7,720 nucleotides of DNA from Pontiella desulfatans (GTDB taxonomy: Bacteria; Verrucomicrobiota; Kiritimatiellia; Kiritimatiellales; Pontiellaceae), in NCBI GenBank assembly GCA_029287275.1, contig JARFRL010000420.1, forward strand, positions 1 to 7,720, read 5' to 3'. How positions within the stretch are numbered: position 1 is the first letter of the stretch; the number at the start of each line of letters is the position of its first letter. The translations under genes and the position numbers were made by a program. Below are positions 6,031-7,720 of the stretch, in pieces. The notes under the pieces were generated by a model. That model made no database searches. It was not told where the DNA came from and saw nothing but the letters and a program-made list of their open reading frames with translations.

Positions 6031-6600
6031 ATGATCAAAGCATGTGAGCTCAAGAAATCGTCCGTCATCGACATCGACGGCACCCCGCACATCATCCAAA
6101 ACATCACCCAGCAGTCACCGACGGCGCGCGGCGGCGGCACGATTTACAAGGTTCGTTTTCGCAATGTTTCCACCAACCAGAAGGTCGATCAAACCTACCG
6201 GAGCGAGGATCCATTGCAGGAAGCCACTTATGACAAGAGCGAGGTTCAGTATCTCTACAAGGACGGCGATCGCTACAGCTTCATGGATCTGGAATCCTAT
6301 GAGCAATTCGAGCTCATGACGGAAGACATCGAAGATTGCCTGCCCTTCCTGATGGAAGACATGGAAGGCATCACCGCCCTCGTTTCCGACGGCCGCGTGC
6401 TGACCCTGCAAATGCCCGACACGATCGATCTCGAGATCGTCGAATGCCCGCCCGCGATGAAAGGCGCCTCCGCGACCTCGCGCACCAAACCAGCCACGCT
6501 CTCCACCGGCCTGATCGTGCAGGTTCCGGAATACATCGCGCCGGGAGAAATCGTTCGGGTCGACACCCGCGAGCGCAAGTTCCTCTCCCGCGCGTCTTAA
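6031..6600 (+). CDS. yeiP: Elongation factor P-like protein of the EfpL (YeiP) type
   Basis: EF-P proteins bind between the ribosomal P and E sites and relieve stalling at consecutive prolines. The 189-residue length and three beta-barrel domains are standard: a KOW-like N-domain (about 1-65), a middle OB domain (66-127) and a C-terminal OB domain (128-189) with the KGASATSRTKPATLSTGL signature followed by IVQVPEYIAPGE. The tip loop reads QSPTARGGGT, with arginine at residue 33. Canonical EF-P has a modified lysine there, in a PGKG-type loop. The E. coli YeiP/EfpL loop, as I recall it, is QSPTARGAAT with R33 at the same position, so this is an EfpL-type paralogue that should need no lysine modification. 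The start at 6031 is fixed by AGGAG. The stop shares one base with the dus start. Confidence 0.93.
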   Translation: MIKACELKKSSVIDIDGTPHIIQNITQQSPTARGGGTIYKVRFRNVSTNQKVDQTYRSEDPLQEATYDKSEVQYLYKDGDRYSFMDLESYEQFELMTEDIEDCLPFLMEDMEGITALVSDGRVLTLQMPDTIDLEIVECPPAMKGASATSRTKPATLSTGLIVQVPEYIAPGEIVRVDTRERKFLSRAS

Positions 6601-7571
6601 TGCCCGCCCCGGCGCCAACCTTGATTCTCGCGCCGATGCGGGGCATCACGACGATGTTTTATCGTCAGGCCTTCGTTCGCCATTTCCAGGGACTGGACGT
6701 CGAAATGGCGCCGTTTATTTCGACCGTCGGCGCGGACCAAATCAATCCGAAGTTGCTCAAGGACGTCCTGCCGGAAAACAACACCGGCTTGCCGCTCATC
6801 CCCCAAGTCATCGGCAACAACGCGGACGACTTCGTTCGGATGAACAGCGCGCTGGCCGATCTGGGCTACGACGAAGTCAACTGGAACATGGGCTGTCCCC
6901 ACAAGCCGATCCGCAAAAAACGGCGCGGCTCGGGTTTGTTGCCCTATCCGGACACGGTTGACGCGATCCTTGATCAGGTTTGCGCGCGAAGCCCCGTCAA
7001 GATTTCCGTCAAGGTCCGGCTCGGCGTCGCGGATAAATCGGAACTGATGGCGTTGATTCCCGTGCTGAACCGGTATCCGCTTACTGAGGTGATCGTCCAT
7101 CCGCGCACCGCGGAGCAGATGTATGACGGAACGGTTGATCTCGACGCGTTCGAGGAAGCTTTCAACGCGCTGGAGCCGACCGTGTGCTACAACGGCGACA
7201 TCAACGACCGCGCGCTTTTTCAGAACGTCGAAACCCGATTTCCCACCGTCCAACGTTTCATGCTTGGCCGCGGCCTTTTGGCGAACCCGTTTCTCTGCGA
7301 GGAGATCAAACGCGGAATTTCACACCTTGCAAGGTGTGAAAAACACATCGAGCGCGTCGCGGCCTTTCACGACGACTTGGTCGCGGAATACGAGGCGGTC
7401 CTGCACGGCGATCACCCCGTTCTCGGGAAAATGAAGGAGTTTTGGACGTATCAGACGACGCATCTTTCCAATGGCCGGAAAATGTTCAAGAAGCTGAAAA
7501 AATCCCAGCGGCTATCGACTTATAAAGACATTGTCGCTGAATTTCTTGCCGACGCCGAATGGACGCCCTAG
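6600..7571 (+). CDS. dus: tRNA-dihydrouridine synthase (Dus family)
   Basis: Dus enzymes use FMN and NADPH to reduce specific uridines in the tRNA D-loop. The 323-residue protein begins with the TIM-barrel FMN-binding strand LILAPMRGIT (8-17). The catalytic cysteine is C99 in NWNMGCPHKP (94-103). Flavin-contact motifs follow: VSVKVRLG-like ISVKVRLG (135-142), VIVHPRT with H167 (164-170), CYNGDI (196-201) and MLGRGLLANP (221-230). A C-terminal helical tRNA-binding domain begins near 250. The subtype (DusA, DusB or DusC) is not assignable by eye. The ATG at 6600 shares its A with the TAA of the EF-P-like gene (TAATG) and has no Shine-Dalgarno sequence, so stop-restart translation is likely. A perfect 24-bp palindrome covers codons 240-248, between barrel and helical domain, and leaves the frame intact. 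Confidence 0.94.
   Translation: MPAPAPTLILAPMRGITTMFYRQAFVRHFQGLDVEMAPFISTVGADQINPKLLKDVLPENNTGLPLIPQVIGNNADDFVRMNSALADLGYDEVNWNMGCPHKPIRKKRRGSGLLPYPDTVDAILDQVCARSPVKISVKVRLGVADKSELMALIPVLNRYPLTEVIVHPRTAEQMYDGTVDLDAFEEAFNALEPTVCYNGDINDRALFQNVETRFPTVQRFMLGRGLLANPFLCEEIKRGISHLARCEKHIERVAAFHDDLVAEYEAVLHGDHPVLGKMKEFWTYQTTHLSNGRKMFKKLKKSQRLSTYKDIVAEFLADAEWTP
7318..7341. repeat. Perfect 24-bp palindrome inside dus
   Basis: The arm TTTCACACCTTG (7318-7329) is followed directly by its exact reverse complement (7330-7341), with no loop base and no mismatch. It encodes part of ISHLARCEK in the dus frame. No second copy is visible in the window. By simple arithmetic, a perfect 12-bp arm is expected by chance about five times in ten thousand windows of this size. 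No T tract follows on either strand, so it does not look like a terminator. Confidence 0.9.
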
Positions 7572-7581
7572 TATCAGCCGC

Positions 7582-7720
7582 ATGAAAAAAATCGGACTAG
7601 CTTTGGGCGGCGGCGGAGCGAAGGGATTCGCGCACATTCCAATTCTCGAGGTGTTCGACGAATTGGGCGTCAAACCCGCCTGCATCACGGGAACGAGCAT
7701 CGGCGCGGTCATGGGGGCGC
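7582..7720 (+). CDS. Patatin-like phospholipase (RssA/NTE type), 3' part outside the window
   Basis: The first 46 residues of a patatin-like serine lipase are visible. These enzymes hydrolyse phospholipid acyl esters with a Ser-Asp dyad. LALGGGGAKGFAHI (6-19) carries the oxyanion-hole GGGGxKG. ITGTSIGAVMGA (35-46) holds the GxSxG nucleophile elbow with S39. The catalytic Asp (DGG or DGA motif) lies beyond the window. There is no signal peptide, so the protein should be cytoplasmic or membrane-associated like RssA. The ATG lies 10 bases after the dus stop, which suggests the same transcript, although no Shine-Dalgarno sequence is evident. Substrate and subfamily cannot be told from this fragment. 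Confidence 0.9.
   Translation, partial: MKKIGLALGGGGAKGFAHIPILEVFDELGVKPACITGTSIGAVMGA

Noticed and set aside
1..7720. tRNA genes, CRISPR arrays, insertion sequences, phage or defence genes
   Set aside because: No cloverleaf, no regularly spaced repeats, no transposase or integrase motif, and no compositional break was seen. The genes are mostly conserved housekeeping types.

Overview
The window is ordinary, gene-dense bacterial chromosome of high GC content, with no insertion sequence, phage gene, tRNA, rRNA or CRISPR array. Lipid A and inner-core LPS genes (lpxK, waaF) make the host a Gram-negative. The LpxK form (long N-terminus, an expanded stretch after the SRGYKSK motif, an AGDEPYMLASNL block) resembles, from memory, homologues of the Planctomycetes-Verrucomicrobia-Chlamydiae group, especially Verrucomicrobiota, Kiritimatiellota or Lentisphaerota. 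This placement is an inference and was not tested by a search.

Left part, minus strand (1-2898): metK (SAM synthetase) is followed by a strong hairpin terminator at 1657-1687. A separate promoter then drives lpxK and waaF, which overlap by ATGA. waaF runs off the left edge. The two act in sequence on the LPS anchor: LpxK phosphorylates the lipid A precursor at the 4' position, and WaaF adds the second heptose of the inner core.

Middle (2899-5842): a short divergent region holding a nested inverted repeat separates metK from a plus-strand pair, a HAD-family hydrolase and larB (first enzyme of nickel-pincer nucleotide cofactor synthesis), which overlap by 10 bases. The larB stop abuts the stop of a convergent gene for a secreted Sel1-repeat protein. 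The apparent larB terminator lies inside the 3' end of that convergent gene. The Sel1 gene starts at a GTG at 5842, set by a strong Shine-Dalgarno sequence and a clean signal peptide.

Right part, plus strand (5843-7720): a divergent promoter region leads into a tight operon. It contains an EfpL (YeiP)-type elongation factor P paralogue, a tRNA-dihydrouridine synthase overlapping it by one base, and the start of a patatin-like phospholipase that runs off the right edge. The first two are translation-related.

The least expected sequence object is a perfect 24-bp palindrome at 7318-7341 inside the dihydrouridine synthase gene. It may be a dispersed palindromic element read through in frame. Other points worth checking are the HAD-larB pairing, the metK leader repeat, and the EfpL-type loop arginine in a likely non-proteobacterial host. 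I did not find a clearly undescribed multi-gene system.
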